Made by a program: the position numbers and the translations under genes
The notes under the pieces: model-generated
What the model was told of the DNA's origin: nothing
Seen by the model: only the letters and a program-made list of their open reading frames with translations
Database searches by the model: none
Assembly: GCF_001693735.1 (NCBI RefSeq)
Contig: NZ_LWDV01000006.1
Location: 205,989 to 269,988 of the forward strand
DNA: 64,000 bases
Direction: 5' to 3'
From: Orenia metallireducens
GTDB lineage: Bacteria > Bacillota > Halanaerobiia > Halobacteroidales > Halobacteroidaceae
Shown: positions 27,667 to 36,402 of the stretch, one piece after another
Numbering within the stretch: the first letter of the stretch is position 1
How the letters are laid out: every line of letters begins with the position of its first letter

Positions 27667-28125
27667 CTAAGCAAAATGTACAATAAATTGAATTAATAGA
27701 TTGGCTATCAATCCTGCCAAAATATCATCTAACATAATCCCTACCCCACCATGAAACTTCTGTAAATTGCGAATTGGGGGCGGCTTTAAAATATCAAATA
27801 CTCTAAATAATACAAAAGCAGGAATCAACATAGTAACTGGTAAATTATACATAGCAACCAATAGACCTGCAAATTCATCGACTACAATTTGTGGCGCATC
27901 CTTCTCACCAAAGAGATTTTCAGCATAGTGGGAGAGAAAAGTACCAATTATAAAGATTATAAAAACTAATGGAAAACCTACTAATCCCATCCCAAGCTTA
28001 AAAGCAATCCAAAGTAATATAGCTGCTACTACAGTCCCTACTGTTCCTGGGGCATAAGGGCTAAGTCCACTGTAAAATCCAGTGGCAAGAAATTCTATCA
28101 CCTTATCCATGCTCCATCCTTTCAT
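27667..28125 (-). CDS. pgpA: Phosphatidylglycerophosphatase A
   Basis: Dephosphorylates phosphatidylglycerophosphate to phosphatidylglycerol. 152 residues, mostly membrane helices, with family motifs GFYSGLSPYAPGTVGT near the N terminus, QIVVDEFAGLLVA in the middle (acidic active-site residues) and RVFDILKPPPIRNLQ followed by GGVGIMLDDILAG. The start at 28125 overlaps the pgsA stop by 4 bp (ATGA). An internal ATG at 28110 has AAGGA at better spacing, so the protein may be 147 residues. Directly follows pgsA, its substrate producer. Confidence 0.93.
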   Translation of the reverse strand: MKGWSMDKVIEFLATGFYSGLSPYAPGTVGTVVAAILLWIAFKLGMGLVGFPLVFIIFIIGTFLSHYAENLFGEKDAPQIVVDEFAGLLVAMYNLPVTMLIPAFVLFRVFDILKPPPIRNLQKFHGGVGIMLDDILAGLIANLLIQFIVHFA

Positions 28126-28646
28126 TCACTAATCAACTCCTTAGACTTTAATAAGTAATCTAGACCAGAGATTAGAGTTAATATTACAGCACCCCATAAT
28201 AAAATCTCGGCAAAAGGCAATCTTAAGATTAAAAATATGACGGAAAAAATCTGAGCATTGGTTTTATACTTCCCTAAATTACTTGCTGCAATTATAACTC
28301 CTTCTGCAGCAGCCAAAATTCTTAAACCAGTAACAGCAAATTCACGGCTAATGATAATAACTGCTGGCCAAGCACTGATTGCCTGCATATCAACTAAAGA
28401 GATAAAAGCAGCTGAAACCAATAATTTATCAGCTAAAGGATCAATAAATTTTCCTAAATTAGTCACTAACCCATCTCTTCTAGCAATATAGCCATCTAAA
28501 GCATCGGTAATAGCAGCCAGAATAAAGACTCCTAAAGCCAAGTACCTTCCTGCAATACCTAGAGATTCAAACAATAAAAAAGCCATAAAGATTGGTACTA
28601 AAGTAATTCTAATTAAAGTCAATTTATTAGGTAAATTTAAATTCAT
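28122..28646 (-). CDS. pgsA: CDP-diacylglycerol--glycerol-3-phosphate 3-phosphatidyltransferase
   Basis: Makes phosphatidylglycerophosphate in the inner membrane. 174 residues with about five helices. The CDP-alcohol phosphotransferase motif D-G-x2-A-R-x8-G-x3-D-x3-D is complete in DALDGYIARRDGLVTNLGKF followed by IDPLADK. It overlaps rimO by 4 bp at its 5' end and pgpA by 4 bp at its 3' end, a tightly coupled phospholipid pair. Confidence 0.96.
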   Translation of the reverse strand: MNLNLPNKLTLIRITLVPIFMAFLLFESLGIAGRYLALGVFILAAITDALDGYIARRDGLVTNLGKFIDPLADKLLVSAAFISLVDMQAISAWPAVIIISREFAVTGLRILAAAEGVIIAASNLGKYKTNAQIFSVIFLILRLPFAEILLWGAVILTLISGLDYLLKSKELISE

Positions 28647-29971
28647 TCAATCTCCACTCCTACTAAATCATACTCATAAGCATCGGTAACCTCAACCTTA
28701 ATCATATCACCTATCTTAGCTGATGTACCTTCTACATAGATAACTCCATCAACATCAGGAGCATCTCGACGAGTTCTTCCAACCATAATAACTGGTTCTT
28801 CTGACTGAACCTCTTCTAATAAAACTTCAACTACTTTACCAACCCAAGCCTGATTTCTTCGATAAGAGATATCTTCCTGTATACTCATTACCCTCTCATA
28901 TCTTTCTTGCTTTCTTCCTTCAGGAATTTGACAAGGCATCTTAGCAGCTACAGTCCCTTCTTCTTGAGAATAAGTAAAGGCTCCTAAACGATCAAATTCT
29001 GCTTCCTTAACAAAATCAATTAAAGTATTAAACTGTTCTTCACTCTCTCCTGGAAACCCTACAATCAATGAAGTCCTTAAAGTAATATCAGGAATCCTCT
29101 CACGTAACTTCTTGACGGTCTTTAATACATCCTCTCTAGTACCACCACGATTCATCTGCTTTCTAATCTCATCATCGGCATGCTGTACCGGTAAATCAAG
29201 GTAATTTAAGATACGATCTTCTGTAGCAATCACATCAATCATCTCATCGGTTAAATGGCTTGGATAAGCATATAACAGCCTAAACCATTTGATAGTATCA
29301 ACAGTTAATAACTCCTTTAACAAATCAACTAATTTTGACTGACCATAAAGATCAATTCCATATTGAGTTATATCTTGGGCAATAATATTAACTTCCTTAA
29401 CACCTGCTTTAGCCAATTGCTCAACCTCTTGTTTAATATTTTCAATTGACCTACTCTTTAAAGTACCCCTTAGTTGGGGAATAATACAATAAGAGCAGCA
29501 GTTGTTACAACCTTCTGCTATCTTGACATATGCTGTATGGTCTGGTGTTAGATTAGTTCTAGGTAGGTAACGGTCATAATCAAATTCAGGATCAGTAACC
29601 TTTATTCTCTTCTTTCCACTAAAGGCATCATTAATAACCTCTACAATCTCATCAAAGTTTCCTGTCCCTATAATAGCATCAACCTCTGGCATCTCTTTTT
29701 CTAGTTCTTCACTATATCTTTGGGATAGACAACCAGTTACTATTAGTAATTTACAGTTACCTTCCTTCTTGTACTCTGCCAACTCTAAAATGCTATTAAT
29801 AGACTCCTCTTTAGCATCAGAGATAAATCCACAAGTATTGACTATCAATACTTCAGCCTCATCATACTTCTTAACTATCTCATGCCCACCCTCTTTGATT
29901 AATCCCAACATAATTTCAGAATCCACTTGATTCTTAGCACAACCTAAACTTAATAACCCTATTTTACTCAT
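28643..29971 (-). CDS. rimO: Ribosomal protein S12 methylthiotransferase RimO
   Basis: Radical SAM enzyme that methylthiolates an Asp in ribosomal protein S12. 442 residues. The MTTase N-terminal domain (GLLSLGCAKNQVDSEIMLG, VNTCGFI, VTGCLSQRY) holds three cluster cysteines. The radical SAM motif CNNCCSYCIIPQLRG (CxxxCxxC) lies near residue 155, and a C-terminal TRAM domain ends with AYEYDLVGVEI. The S12-type signatures (DITQYGIDLYG, LPVQHADDEI) separate it from MiaB. First gene of rimO-pgsA-pgpA, a common Firmicutes order. Confidence 0.96.
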   Translation of the reverse strand: MSKIGLLSLGCAKNQVDSEIMLGLIKEGGHEIVKKYDEAEVLIVNTCGFISDAKEESINSILELAEYKKEGNCKLLIVTGCLSQRYSEELEKEMPEVDAIIGTGNFDEIVEVINDAFSGKKRIKVTDPEFDYDRYLPRTNLTPDHTAYVKIAEGCNNCCSYCIIPQLRGTLKSRSIENIKQEVEQLAKAGVKEVNIIAQDITQYGIDLYGQSKLVDLLKELLTVDTIKWFRLLYAYPSHLTDEMIDVIATEDRILNYLDLPVQHADDEIRKQMNRGGTREDVLKTVKKLRERIPDITLRTSLIVGFPGESEEQFNTLIDFVKEAEFDRLGAFTYSQEEGTVAAKMPCQIPEGRKQERYERVMSIQEDISYRRNQAWVGKVVEVLLEEVQSEEPVIMVGRTRRDAPDVDGVIYVEGTSAKIGDMIKVEVTDAYEYDLVGVEIE

Positions 29972-30160
29972 TTTAAAAAGTCACTCCTCTTATAACTTAT
30001 TATCTTATATACTAGTAGATTTATAAATAATATTTTAATTTGTCTAATTATTATATAGCTTTTCACCATCTTAACTGAAAAATCCTTTATTCATAGCAAG
30101 ATTAATGCTATCCTACTATCTATTTTAACAACTATTGCTCTTAAATGACAATAAAAGAAT
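29972..30160. other. Intergenic region upstream of rimO, no gene seen
   Basis: AT-rich DNA upstream of rimO and past the amylase-family gene's terminator. No ribosome site with an ORF. Presumably contains the rimO promoter. Confidence 0.4.
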
Positions 30161-30186
30161 ATAAGAGAGCAAAATTGCTCTCTTAT
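30161..30186 (-). terminator. Terminator after the amylase-family gene
   Basis: Stem ATAAGAGAGCAA/TTGCTCTCTTAT, about 90 bp past the stop at 30278. Confidence 0.8.
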
Positions 30187-30277
30187 ATTTGTAACTATTT
30201 CATTATATAATATTTACTTATTTACTTCAAAGAATTTAATTAATTTTAGTCAATTCATATTCCCAAACATCTAGATA

Positions 30278-32575
30278 TTAATGCCCTAAAATTACTCCTG
30301 ACAACTCTGGTATTCTTAATTTTAATCTTCCATCTATAAGATTATAATCTCTATCATTTAATAGATCTACTAATCCCTTCTGATTAGCCAAGTTGTACTT
30401 ACTTAAATCTAACTCTACCTCTACTTCCTGCTCTTTAGAGTTTAAAATAACAAGCAGCTCTTCTTGACTATAGCTTTTAATATAAGCCCAAATCCCCCTT
30501 TTATCATCAACAAGCAAATCCTCTCTCTTACCTAAACTTAAGGATAGATGATTCTTTCTGATATTGCATAATCTTTGATAAAAGCTATACAACTCTTTAT
30601 CCTGCTCTTCTCCCCATAACATAAAGTTGCGGGAATAATCATAGACAATTGCTCCTGTATTATCATCTCGACAATCATTTTCTTGTGATAACCCTACCTC
30701 TGTACCATAATAGATAAACTGAGTTCCTGCTAAAGTGAACTGGCAGGTTGCTGCTAATTTTAGTCTTCTCTTATCATCTGCTGCTTCCCATAAGAAACGA
30801 ACCATATCATGATTATCTAAAAATCTACATAAGATAAATTCGTCTTCATAAAAATTGTCTAAATAATCTAAATCATCTTTAAAATCTGATACACTCTTAC
30901 TACCATAAATAAATAACTCTCTAAAGCTCCACACCAAAGAGAAATCAAAGCAACCATCCAACTCGCCAGCAAATCTATTTGTAATCCCAGGACCTTCCCA
31001 GACTTCACCAAAGACATAGACATCAGGTTTAACCTGTTTAATAGCTATTCTTAATTCAGTCCAGAAATCATGGGATAAACCATAGGCATAATCCATTCTT
31101 AAACCATCAAAATCATAGATTTCTAGCCACTTTAATAAATGTTCATAAATAGTATAATGCCTAGCTTCAGGATAGTCATTATTGATATGAGGCAGTTCTT
31201 TTAATCCAAAAAAGCCATCATATTGGTTAGGCCAATCAGTAAATTTAAACCAATTATAATACTCACTCTCTTTATCTTGTTGTGCCTCCTTAAAGAAAGG
31301 ATGTTGATTAGAACAATGATTTGGTACAAAATCTAAAATAATCTTTAAGCCCTTCTTATGAGCTGAATCAATCAATTCCTTTAATAAGTTAGTATCACCA
31401 AAATGCTTATCAATTCCCAAGAAATCTGTAATATGATAGCCATGATAATACAAGCCTTCATAGATTGGAGATAGCCAAATAGCCGTTACACCTAAATCCT
31501 TAATATAGTCCAACTTATCAATTATTCCTTGCAAATCACCACCTTGATAACTAAAAGGATCAAGGCCTAAATCATAATTATTGCTTGGATCACCATCGTA
31601 AAAGCGATCAATAATAATATGGTAGACTATCGCTTCTTTAGCCCATTGAGGAGTCTGATAATCCTGCACTAAATAAGAAAAGTTACTTGCTTTTGCTAAT
31701 TTATCTTTATTGTCCGCAAAATAGGATATCCCTTCATGGCTATTATAACCTTCAATGATATATCTGACCCTTGTACCATCCTCCTGAGCACTAATCTTAG
31801 CTTCCCACCAATCAACCATCTGTTCCTTAGCTGAATCTACTTCTGTATATCTTCTCTCTAACTCCAGCTGAATTCCATTAATCACCTTACCTCTTTCACC
31901 TTCTGGTAAAGTACCATCCGTAGTATAATATATATACATCTTATCTACTAACTTCCTCTTACTGCTAACTCTAATAGAGACCTCATCATCTTTAGTTACT
32001 AAATTAGGATAATAATTATGATTATGAAATAATTTACTATTAAAGACTGTTTTCTCACTGATATCAATAAAAGCCCTCATATTATAAATATGATATGGAC
32101 TCTTTCTTCTACTCTTATCCCATAATGAAATTGAAGAAATTAAATTATTTAAGGACTCCTCTTTCAACTTAGGAGAAATCTCTTGGTTTCTAATATAATC
32201 CTTCAATTCATCTTTACTAGGAATCTGCGATAACTCCTGCTCAGTATGAGTATTGTAAACTCTAGTTTCTAAGCCATTTGTCATTACTAATATAGGAGCA
32301 GGAGGTGAAAGTAAACGAGAATAAGATAACATCTTCCTCTTTACTCCTTCATTCAATTCTTCATTTCCAGCTCTAACAGAAACAACTAAACCAGGTAAAC
32401 CATTAACTCTAACAAGTACTTCCGCATTGACATAAACCTTCCGTCTACCTTTTTCTAATAATAACTTTGCATCAGATTCTATATCTGAGATTTGATAACC
32501 TAGTTTATATAACTTGGGTAATAAATATCTCTCTTTGACTCCTTTTCTATACTTTAATCTTATAGTCTTATTCAT
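30278..32575 (-). CDS. GH13 alpha-amylase-family enzyme with N-terminal HsdR-N-like domain
   Basis: 765 residues. The GH13 barrel (about 305-680) is intact: YHIIIDRFYDGD, region I DFVPNHCS, region II GLRMDYAYG (nucleophile Asp), region III FGEVWEG (acid/base Glu), region IV FLDNHDMVRF. This is the neopullulanase/cyclomaltodextrinase type. Before it comes a chitobiase-like strand region (YIYYTTDGTLPEGE). Residues 1-125 do not look like a carbohydrate domain: LLPKLYKLGY, NAEVLVRVNGLPGLVVSVRA, KRKMLSYSRLL and PAPILVMTNGLETRVYN follow the plan of the type I restriction R-subunit N-terminal domain, with catalytic E and K replaced. No signal peptide, so probably cytoplasmic. Confidence 0.85.
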   Translation of the reverse strand: MNKTIRLKYRKGVKERYLLPKLYKLGYQISDIESDAKLLLEKGRRKVYVNAEVLVRVNGLPGLVVSVRAGNEELNEGVKRKMLSYSRLLSPPAPILVMTNGLETRVYNTHTEQELSQIPSKDELKDYIRNQEISPKLKEESLNNLISSISLWDKSRRKSPYHIYNMRAFIDISEKTVFNSKLFHNHNYYPNLVTKDDEVSIRVSSKRKLVDKMYIYYTTDGTLPEGERGKVINGIQLELERRYTEVDSAKEQMVDWWEAKISAQEDGTRVRYIIEGYNSHEGISYFADNKDKLAKASNFSYLVQDYQTPQWAKEAIVYHIIIDRFYDGDPSNNYDLGLDPFSYQGGDLQGIIDKLDYIKDLGVTAIWLSPIYEGLYYHGYHITDFLGIDKHFGDTNLLKELIDSAHKKGLKIILDFVPNHCSNQHPFFKEAQQDKESEYYNWFKFTDWPNQYDGFFGLKELPHINNDYPEARHYTIYEHLLKWLEIYDFDGLRMDYAYGLSHDFWTELRIAIKQVKPDVYVFGEVWEGPGITNRFAGELDGCFDFSLVWSFRELFIYGSKSVSDFKDDLDYLDNFYEDEFILCRFLDNHDMVRFLWEAADDKRRLKLAATCQFTLAGTQFIYYGTEVGLSQENDCRDDNTGAIVYDYSRNFMLWGEEQDKELYSFYQRLCNIRKNHLSLSLGKREDLLVDDKRGIWAYIKSYSQEELLVILNSKEQEVEVELDLSKYNLANQKGLVDLLNDRDYNLIDGRLKLRIPELSGVILGH

Positions 32576-32628
32576 CTAAATCACCCTTTATTAAATATTT
32601 TACCCTAAAACTTATATCCAAAAGCAAA

Positions 32629-32674
32629 AACCCCGATTAATTATTAAAAAATTTTTTAATAATTAACCGGGGTT
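32629..32674 (-). terminator. Long hairpin in the leader of the amylase-family gene
   Basis: Stem of about 22 bp (AACCCCG...CGGGGTT with one mismatch) followed on the minus strand by TTTTTGC. It lies only 54 bp upstream of the ATG at 32575, downstream of AT-rich promoter-like DNA, and no gene upstream on this strand ends nearby. It could be an attenuator rather than an end-of-gene terminator. Confidence 0.6.
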
Positions 32675-33100
32675 CTTTCTAAAAAGATTGCCCTCAAATT
32701 TTTATTTAATATAATTATATAATTTATTATCAATTATATCAATGTTTTACTATAAAAAATTTTAAAAGTAAATTTTTTATAATAAATTATAGTCATTCAA
32801 TCTTAAATTACGGTTCATAAGGAGCATAAGAATTAAGCTTATTTAGCCATAGATAAAATCTAGATAGGAAATACAAAAAATATTATTTAAAAATATATTG
32901 AATTAATTTTTCAAGATTTGTGAGAATTGACGTCAAAATAGAGTTTTAAATTTGAAAATTTTATCTATATTAGTAACAACAACTTAGATTTAAAGATAGA
33001 ATTAAATAACTAATTAATATTAACTACTACTAACTATTTTTACTAACATCTTTAACCTAGCTTTAACAAATACTATAAGTAAGCCTGAATAAATACCTAA
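32675..33100. other. Intergenic region, no gene recognised
   Basis: AT-rich DNA between the amylase-family leader hairpin and the small plus-strand ORF. It must contain the divergent promoters. A TATAAT-like box on the minus strand lies near 32710-32720. No repeat-family ends are present. Confidence 0.35.
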
Positions 33101-33120
33101 TATCAAGGAGGATAGCTGAT

Positions 33121-33294
33121 ATGCTAGACTATACAAATCTAACTGGACTAAAGAAAATAGTAACAGATTTAGAACGAATTCAAACCCATGACGTCAGAAA
33201 TGTTAGGTATATTAAAGAAGATGAGTTAGACGGTGTTATCAATCTTTTACAAGCCATTATCAATACCAAAGAATTTAATAAAAAAATTAGATAG
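33121..33294 (+). CDS. Small protein (57 aa), unknown
   Basis: Supported by AAGGAGGATAG 9 bases before the ATG and a hairpin after the stop. The sequence, MLDYTNLTGLKKIVTDLERI then VRYIKEDELDGVINLLQAII, predicts two amphipathic helices, soluble and acidic. I do not recognise a family; a small helical regulator is possible. Faces a minus-strand membrane-protein gene across a short terminator. Confidence 0.65.
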   Translation: MLDYTNLTGLKKIVTDLERIQTHDVRNVRYIKEDELDGVINLLQAIINTKEFNKKIR

Positions 33295-33313
33295 CCTTTT
33301 AGGCTACCTATCA
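33288..33313. terminator. Short bidirectional hairpin
   Basis: GATAGCC/GGCTACC-type stem between two convergent stops. The stem is short, so moderate. Confidence 0.5.
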
Positions 33314-33763
33314 TTAATAATAAAAACTAACAAGAATTAAAGCATTAAAAGCATAGGCAAATTCAAGTAAACCTAAACAAAATTGTAATCTCTGCTGCTT
33401 AAGATAATCTCTTCTATTAAATTTAATTCTCTTCTCAAAATCCTGTACAGAATTTATAGTTACTTTTTTACTTAATCTAATTATAGTCAATATAATTAGA
33501 GTATAGCTAAAAAGATTAATTAAAGGGTAATTAGAGAAGATAAAAATATTTGCCAGATAGTATAAGACCAATAGAATATATAGTAGTGCACTACTAAACT
33601 TCATCATCACAAAAGGATTCTTACTTTGACTGATTAGCTTTAGTTGAAATTTTATTTCTTGATATTCAGCAATATAATGTTCAAAACTCTTCTCATTAGC
33701 TTTTAATTTAGCAATGATAATTACTATGTAAATTATTGATAAAAATCCTATGTATTCTTTCAT
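33314..33763 (-). CDS. Hypothetical membrane protein
   Basis: 149 residues with about four membrane helices (IGFLSIIYIVIIIAKL, SSALLYILLVLYYLANIFIF, LFSYTLIILTIIRL, LGLLEFAYAFNALILVSF) and a basic cytoplasmic loop (FEKRIKFNRRDYLKQQRLQF). No family recognised. AGGGAGG precedes the ATG. Lies 94 bp downstream of the LysM gene but beyond a hairpin, so probably its own transcript. Confidence 0.6.
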   Translation of the reverse strand: MKEYIGFLSIIYIVIIIAKLKANEKSFEHYIAEYQEIKFQLKLISQSKNPFVMMKFSSALLYILLVLYYLANIFIFSNYPLINLFSYTLIILTIIRLSKKVTINSVQDFEKRIKFNRRDYLKQQRLQFCLGLLEFAYAFNALILVSFYY

Positions 33764-33785
33764 TAATAGTCCTCCCTAAACTAAA

Positions 33786-33813
33786 TTCCGAGGGCTGGCT
33801 TAAACCCTCGGAA
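33786..33813 (-). terminator. Hairpin after the LysM gene
   Basis: Perfect stem TTCCGAGGG/CCCTCGGAA. The T-run is better on the plus strand, so direction is uncertain, but it follows the minus-strand LysM gene. Confidence 0.6.
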
Positions 33814-33856
33814 CATTTTTACATCTACTAATTTTTAAATATATTTATAAAAGTAA

Positions 33857-35008
33857 TTAATAAGTCAAAGGGTCTTTAGCAGGGTCATAATTTTCATAAT
33901 TATTACCTTCTAATAAAATATCATTACTGTTATTCTTCTCACTATCTTTATCTAAATTAGACTTTAACTCTTCTAGTTCTTTCATTAGTTCATTATATTT
34001 TGCTTCTATTTCATTAATTTTTTGATCTTGTGTTTTAATCTCTTTTGCTTGTGCTGTAACCTTCTGTTGATAATCTTGAATCTCTATTCCCTCCATAAAT
34101 ATCTCATAATCCTCTGGGTAAGGAACATGTGATTTTTCACTGGTCAGTTGATATGCCCTAAAGACCAACCTAGTAATATCTTCTTTGCGCTCCTTATTGG
34201 CTTGATAAGAGATATTAGATATATAATAGAAATAAGCTGGATAATTAACAGCATAACTACTACGCTTAGGAACATATATCTTTTCATTTGGATAAATTAA
34301 ATCAGGGTTTTCAATATGTTTATTCATCTTTAATAATAAATCTAAAGGAACATTGTACTCCTTGGCTAAGTAATATAAGTTATCTCCTTTTTCAGCATTC
34401 ACTACAAAGATATTATTAAAGGAATCTACCCCCAAAGTTAAATCTAGATAATCCTTAACTCTCTCGCCTAAAAGTCCATTCTCTAATATACTTAATTTCT
34501 CTTCTGGAATCATCTTACCCTTTTTAATAGTATTAAGCCACTCTGGGTTATAATCCCATCTATTATTGATAAAATCAATCTCCATGTTTAATGGTGGAAG
34601 ATTGGCTAATAAATAATTTGCCAATCCAATCAGTGTATCCACCTTCCTTTTAGCAGATAACTCATAATCATTGGTTTTGTTCTTCAACTTCTTTTTAAGC
34701 TCTTTATCTTTAAAAGAGACTGCTTTCTCACCACTTGCAAAAACCTTCTGTAACTGTACATCTCTATCTATCTCCGCAGCCAATAAAATCGTCTTCAAAT
34801 AAAGAGATTTTGCTAAATATTCAGAGTAAGATAAATCTTCCAAAATAATCTCATCAAAATATTGGTCAGCCTCTGCCCAGTCTTGATTTTCAAAGGACAT
34901 TAATCCTTCCTTATACTTTTCAAAAGGCAACTCACTAGCAAAGATAATTGAACTACTAAAGAAAATAGATATTACTAAACAAATTACCACTCCATACTTA
35001 TTCTTCAC
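33857..35008 (-). CDS. Exported LysM-domain protein with helical repeats and coiled coil
   Basis: 383 residues. A signal peptide (YGVVICLVISIFFSSSIIFA) is followed by a helical TPR-like region (EGLMSFENQDWAEADQYFDEI). One LysM domain lies near 225-275 (AEKGDNLYYLAKEYNVPLDLL, NPDLIYPNEKIYVP), predicted to bind peptidoglycan. A coiled coil follows near 325-365 (QDQKINEIEAKYNELMKELEE). Start is GTG with GGAGGAGG upstream. Likely periplasmic or cell-wall bound; function unknown. Confidence 0.8.
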   Translation of the reverse strand: MKNKYGVVICLVISIFFSSSIIFASELPFEKYKEGLMSFENQDWAEADQYFDEIILEDLSYSEYLAKSLYLKTILLAAEIDRDVQLQKVFASGEKAVSFKDKELKKKLKNKTNDYELSAKRKVDTLIGLANYLLANLPPLNMEIDFINNRWDYNPEWLNTIKKGKMIPEEKLSILENGLLGERVKDYLDLTLGVDSFNNIFVVNAEKGDNLYYLAKEYNVPLDLLLKMNKHIENPDLIYPNEKIYVPKRSSYAVNYPAYFYYISNISYQANKERKEDITRLVFRAYQLTSEKSHVPYPEDYEIFMEGIEIQDYQQKVTAQAKEIKTQDQKINEIEAKYNELMKELEELKSNLDKDSEKNNSNDILLEGNNYENYDPAKDPLTY

Positions 35009-35345
35009 AAAAAAGCCTCCTCCCTCTTATATACCTATAAAAGTTCTTCCACTAACTCTGTGGAAATATCTATATTTAGATAATTTAATTTACATAAGTC
35101 TAAATTAAATCTTAGTTTAAAATTAGTCTCATAAACTTTAAGACTTAACAATTTATTGTCACTAAAAGCCCACTACTATGATTTAATAATCTTTATAACT
35201 TCTACTAAGATTGTCTTATATATCTCTATTCTACATAATAATTGTATTTCCTTTAAAATCATTCAATTTGATTTCTTAAAATTAATTGGTTTTACTACAT
35301 AATTATGTATTTGATAATAAACAAATAAATAGTGGTATTACTGCC
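35009..35345. other. Intergenic region, nothing recognised
   Basis: AT-rich DNA upstream of the LysM gene and past the DUF2103 terminator. No ORF with a credible ribosome site. Confidence 0.35.
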
Positions 35346-35377
35346 TCTGTGCACCCAATTCAGTAATACCACCAATC
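35336..35377 (-). terminator. Hairpin terminator after DUF2103 gene
   Basis: Stem GGTATTACTG/CAGTAATACC with a 17-base loop directly after the stop, T-rich on the minus strand. Confidence 0.65.
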
Positions 35378-35677
35378 CTACTTTACAAATTTTATCTCTT
35401 TAATTAATTTCATAGCTTGATCTACATCATCAGTCACTACAAAAACTTCTTGAATAGATGAACTATTTTTAGCCAAAATTTTGATTCCACTAGGAGTAGG
35501 ATATTTCAACTTTAGATGCGGGGGAATTCCACTACCACCACGACGATTAATCCTACCTGGAATTATACTCTTAATTATATCTAATTCTGCTACTTTCTCT
35601 AATAAAGGCAGAATATCCTCTATAATAGTATGTTCTTGTTTAATCTTATTGGTCCTATACTTGTTATCTTTTCCCAT
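35378..35677 (-). CDS. DUF2103 predicted metal-binding protein
   Basis: 99 residues. The pattern KQEHTIIEDILPLLEKV, IIPGRINRRGGSG, LKLKYPTPSGIKILAKNSS and IQEVFVVTDD matches the DUF2103 family of small predicted metal-binding proteins, whose role is unknown. ATG 35677 was preferred over a GTG three codons upstream because AGGTGG is better spaced. Stands alone. Confidence 0.8.
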   Translation of the reverse strand: MGKDNKYRTNKIKQEHTIIEDILPLLEKVAELDIIKSIIPGRINRRGGSGIPPHLKLKYPTPSGIKILAKNSSSIQEVFVVTDDVDQAMKLIKEIKFVK

Positions 35678-35906
35678 CTTCCCCACCTTTCCTTGATTTT
35701 TGTATAATTATAGCCAAATTTAAACATATATAATATGTCTATATTATATAATAAAACCTTTAATTATCCAAATTATTTGTTAATAGTGGGGATCAATTAT
35801 TATAAAATTTTATAAGATAAAAGATAATAAGGATAATAGTTTAGCTTATCATATAAGCAATATCTATCTCCAAGTTATCTCTTAAAATAAGACATAACTG
35901 TAAATC
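35678..35906. other. Intergenic region, nothing recognised
   Basis: AT-rich DNA upstream of the DUF2103 gene; no further ORF or repeat seen. Confidence 0.35.
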
Positions 35907-35934
35907 AAAAAGACGTCAAAATTGACGTCTTTTT
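35907..35934 (-). terminator. Bidirectional terminator
   Basis: AAAAAGACGTCAA/TTGACGTCTTTTT, perfect stem with T5 on both strands, about 80 bp past the DUF350 gene on the minus strand. Confidence 0.85.
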
Positions 35935-36013
35935 CAGTATAATCTCTTACTATATTTTCTAGCATATAACGAATATATTTACTTAGAACAATTATGTACT
36001 TCTTATTCAGAGA

Positions 36014-36208
36014 TTAAATTATTGATGCTGCTACTATAATAGCCACTGCAATAAATATTCCTGAAACTACTATCCCAGCTGCAGTATTACCTTTTTGGAT
36101 TTCATCATCCAACTTAAAAGGAGTCGCAATATCAAAGATTTTGTAACCTAGTAGGCATAGAACAATACCTAAAAATGAGTATAATACTGTTGATAAGATT
36201 GGGTTCAT
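36014..36208 (-). CDS. DUF350 small membrane protein
   Basis: 64 residues with two membrane helices (VLYSFLGIVLCLLGYKIFD and AAGIVVSGIFIAVAIIVAAS) around the DUF350 signature (TPFKLDDEIQKGNTAAGI). Bacterial DUF350 proteins usually carry one or two such units; this has one. Function unknown. GGAGGTAAC precedes the ATG. Confidence 0.85.
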   Translation of the reverse strand: MNPILSTVLYSFLGIVLCLLGYKIFDIATPFKLDDEIQKGNTAAGIVVSGIFIAVAIIVAASII

Positions 36209-36345
36209 AGTGTTACCTCCTTTCTCTTTAATAATTATATATCTTTTTATTTAATTTAATAGAATAATTCCTACTATCAAGTCACCTATTAACTTCTTTA
36301 AAACTATAATAAATACCTTCTTTTGGACAAATTTAGTATATAAAA

Positions 36346-36372
36346 GAAAGACGCCCTTAGATAGGACGTCTA
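36346..36372 (-). terminator. Terminator after pepF
   Basis: Stem AGACGYCCT/AGGRCGTCT followed by TTTCTTTTAT on the minus strand. Confidence 0.7.
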
Positions 36373-36402
36373 TGAAGCTCATCTTCAATTCTTTATCATT
36401 TA

